Source: Rhizobium skierniewicense
GTDB taxonomy: Bacteria > Pseudomonadota > Alphaproteobacteria > Rhizobiales > Rhizobiaceae
Assembly (NCBI RefSeq): GCF_014196515.1
Contig: NZ_JACIDV010000005.1
Span: 1-64,000, forward strand
Length of the DNA: 64,000 nt
Direction: 5' to 3'
Below, piece after piece: positions 63,695 to 64,000 of this stretch. The notes below the pieces were generated by a model. That model was given only the letters and a program-made list of their open reading frames with translations, did no database searches and had not been told where the DNA came from. The translations under genes and the position numbers were made by a program. Numbering within the stretch: the stretch's first letter is position 1; every line of letters starts with the position of its first letter.

Positions 63695-64000
63695 ATGAAA
63701 GAAACATCCAATAACCTGGTGGTCATTTCCGGCTGTTCAGGCGGCGGCAAATCCACCCTGCTGGCGGAGTTGGCAAAACGCGGTTACACCACCATTGAAG
63801 AACCCGGCCGACGGATCGTTTCGGCTGAACTGAGCTCAGGCGGCACCGCCCTTCCATGGATCAATATGGAAGCCTTTGCTCACCTTGCCGTCGCGATGGC
63901 ATTGGCGGATCGCACGCAAGCGCCCGGTAACGGCTGGGTATTCTTCGACAGGGGCTTGATCGATGCCGCCTCTGCCCTCCACCATGTGTCCGGAGATGGT
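63695..64000 (+). CDS. AAA-type predicted ATPase, 3'-truncated by window edge
   Basis: At least 102 residues. P-loop VISGCSGGGKSTLLAELAKR near the N-terminus, IEEPGRRIVSAELSSGG, and Walker-B-like WVFFDRGLIDAASALHH. This is the AAA_28/predicted-ATPase group whose role is mostly unknown. The frame runs through the window end. Confidence 0.85.
   Translation, partial: MKETSNNLVVISGCSGGGKSTLLAELAKRGYTTIEEPGRRIVSAELSSGGTALPWINMEAFAHLAVAMALADRTQAPGNGWVFFDRGLIDAASALHHVSGDG

Overview
The window reads as a stretch of the main chromosome of an Agrobacterium/Rhizobium-type alphaproteobacterium (Rhizobiaceae). The strongest markers are a ChvE–GguA–GguB–GguC sugar operon with a divergent GbpR-type LysR regulator, a divergent gstI/glnII pair, a urt–ure urea block, and short palindromic repeats of the kind common in rhizobial genomes. 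Coding density is high and the only stable RNA seen is tRNA-Arg(CCG).

Layout. 1–2.5 kb: the 3' part of a very large gene made of 8-residue repeats nested in exact 408-bp and 1224-bp periods. 2.7–9.0 kb: chvE-gguABC and gbpR. 9.0–14.5 kb: two small unknown genes, then a ROK-type repressor divergent from a xylose-type ABC transporter (binding protein, permease, ATPase) with a perfect 19-bp operator candidate. 14.6–21.0 kb: a MarR regulator, tRNA-Arg, then three PAS-rich signalling genes (PAS-HTH protein, soluble PAS-PAS chemoreceptor, PAS-GGDEF diguanylate cyclase). 21.1–26.6 kb: a cluster resembling light/singlet-oxygen stress loci (DUF2256, SDR, alpha/beta hydrolase, DUF2177, DUF2147, DUF1295, a cyclopropane-fatty-acid-synthase-like methyltransferase and a membrane protein). 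27–29.7 kb: phosphohexomutase, truncated haemoglobin, DUF423 and DUF2325. 29.8–37.6 kb: RutR-like regulator with a RutR-box-like operator, amidohydrolase, dihydropyrimidinase and an NMT1-type ABC transporter (reductive pyrimidine catabolism and uptake), with a repeat-flanked DUF559 gene lodged inside the operon. 38–42.5 kb: an RND efflux pair. 42.6–57 kb: urease accessory and structural genes (order of transcription ureD, ureA, ureB, ureC, ureE, ureF, ureG, with DUF1272, LprI-like and GGDEF genes interspersed), a secreted esterase, and the urea transporter urtABCDE. 57.1–58.9 kb: gstI/glnII with a sigma-54 promoter. 58.9–63.3 kb: a 1130-residue protein fusing an NCS1 nucleobase-transporter-like domain, a Cys-rich domain, a histidine kinase and a receiver, overlapping a LuxR-type response regulator. 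63.3–64 kb: a small secreted protein and the start of an AAA ATPase.

How the genes fit together. From 29.8 to 63.3 kb much of the window deals with organic nitrogen: pyrimidine ring opening, urea import, urea hydrolysis with nickel insertion, and ammonia assimilation by glutamine synthetase II. The transporter-like sensor kinase and its response regulator sit at the end of this block. A perfect 16-bp palindrome upstream of urtA is a candidate target for the regulator. That link is inference. It is the most promising candidate for an undescribed system here, together with the octapeptide-repeat protein at the left edge.

Limits: all calls come from reading the sequence and translations, without database searches. 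Starts were chosen by ribosome-binding sites and expected family length. Domain borders are approximate.
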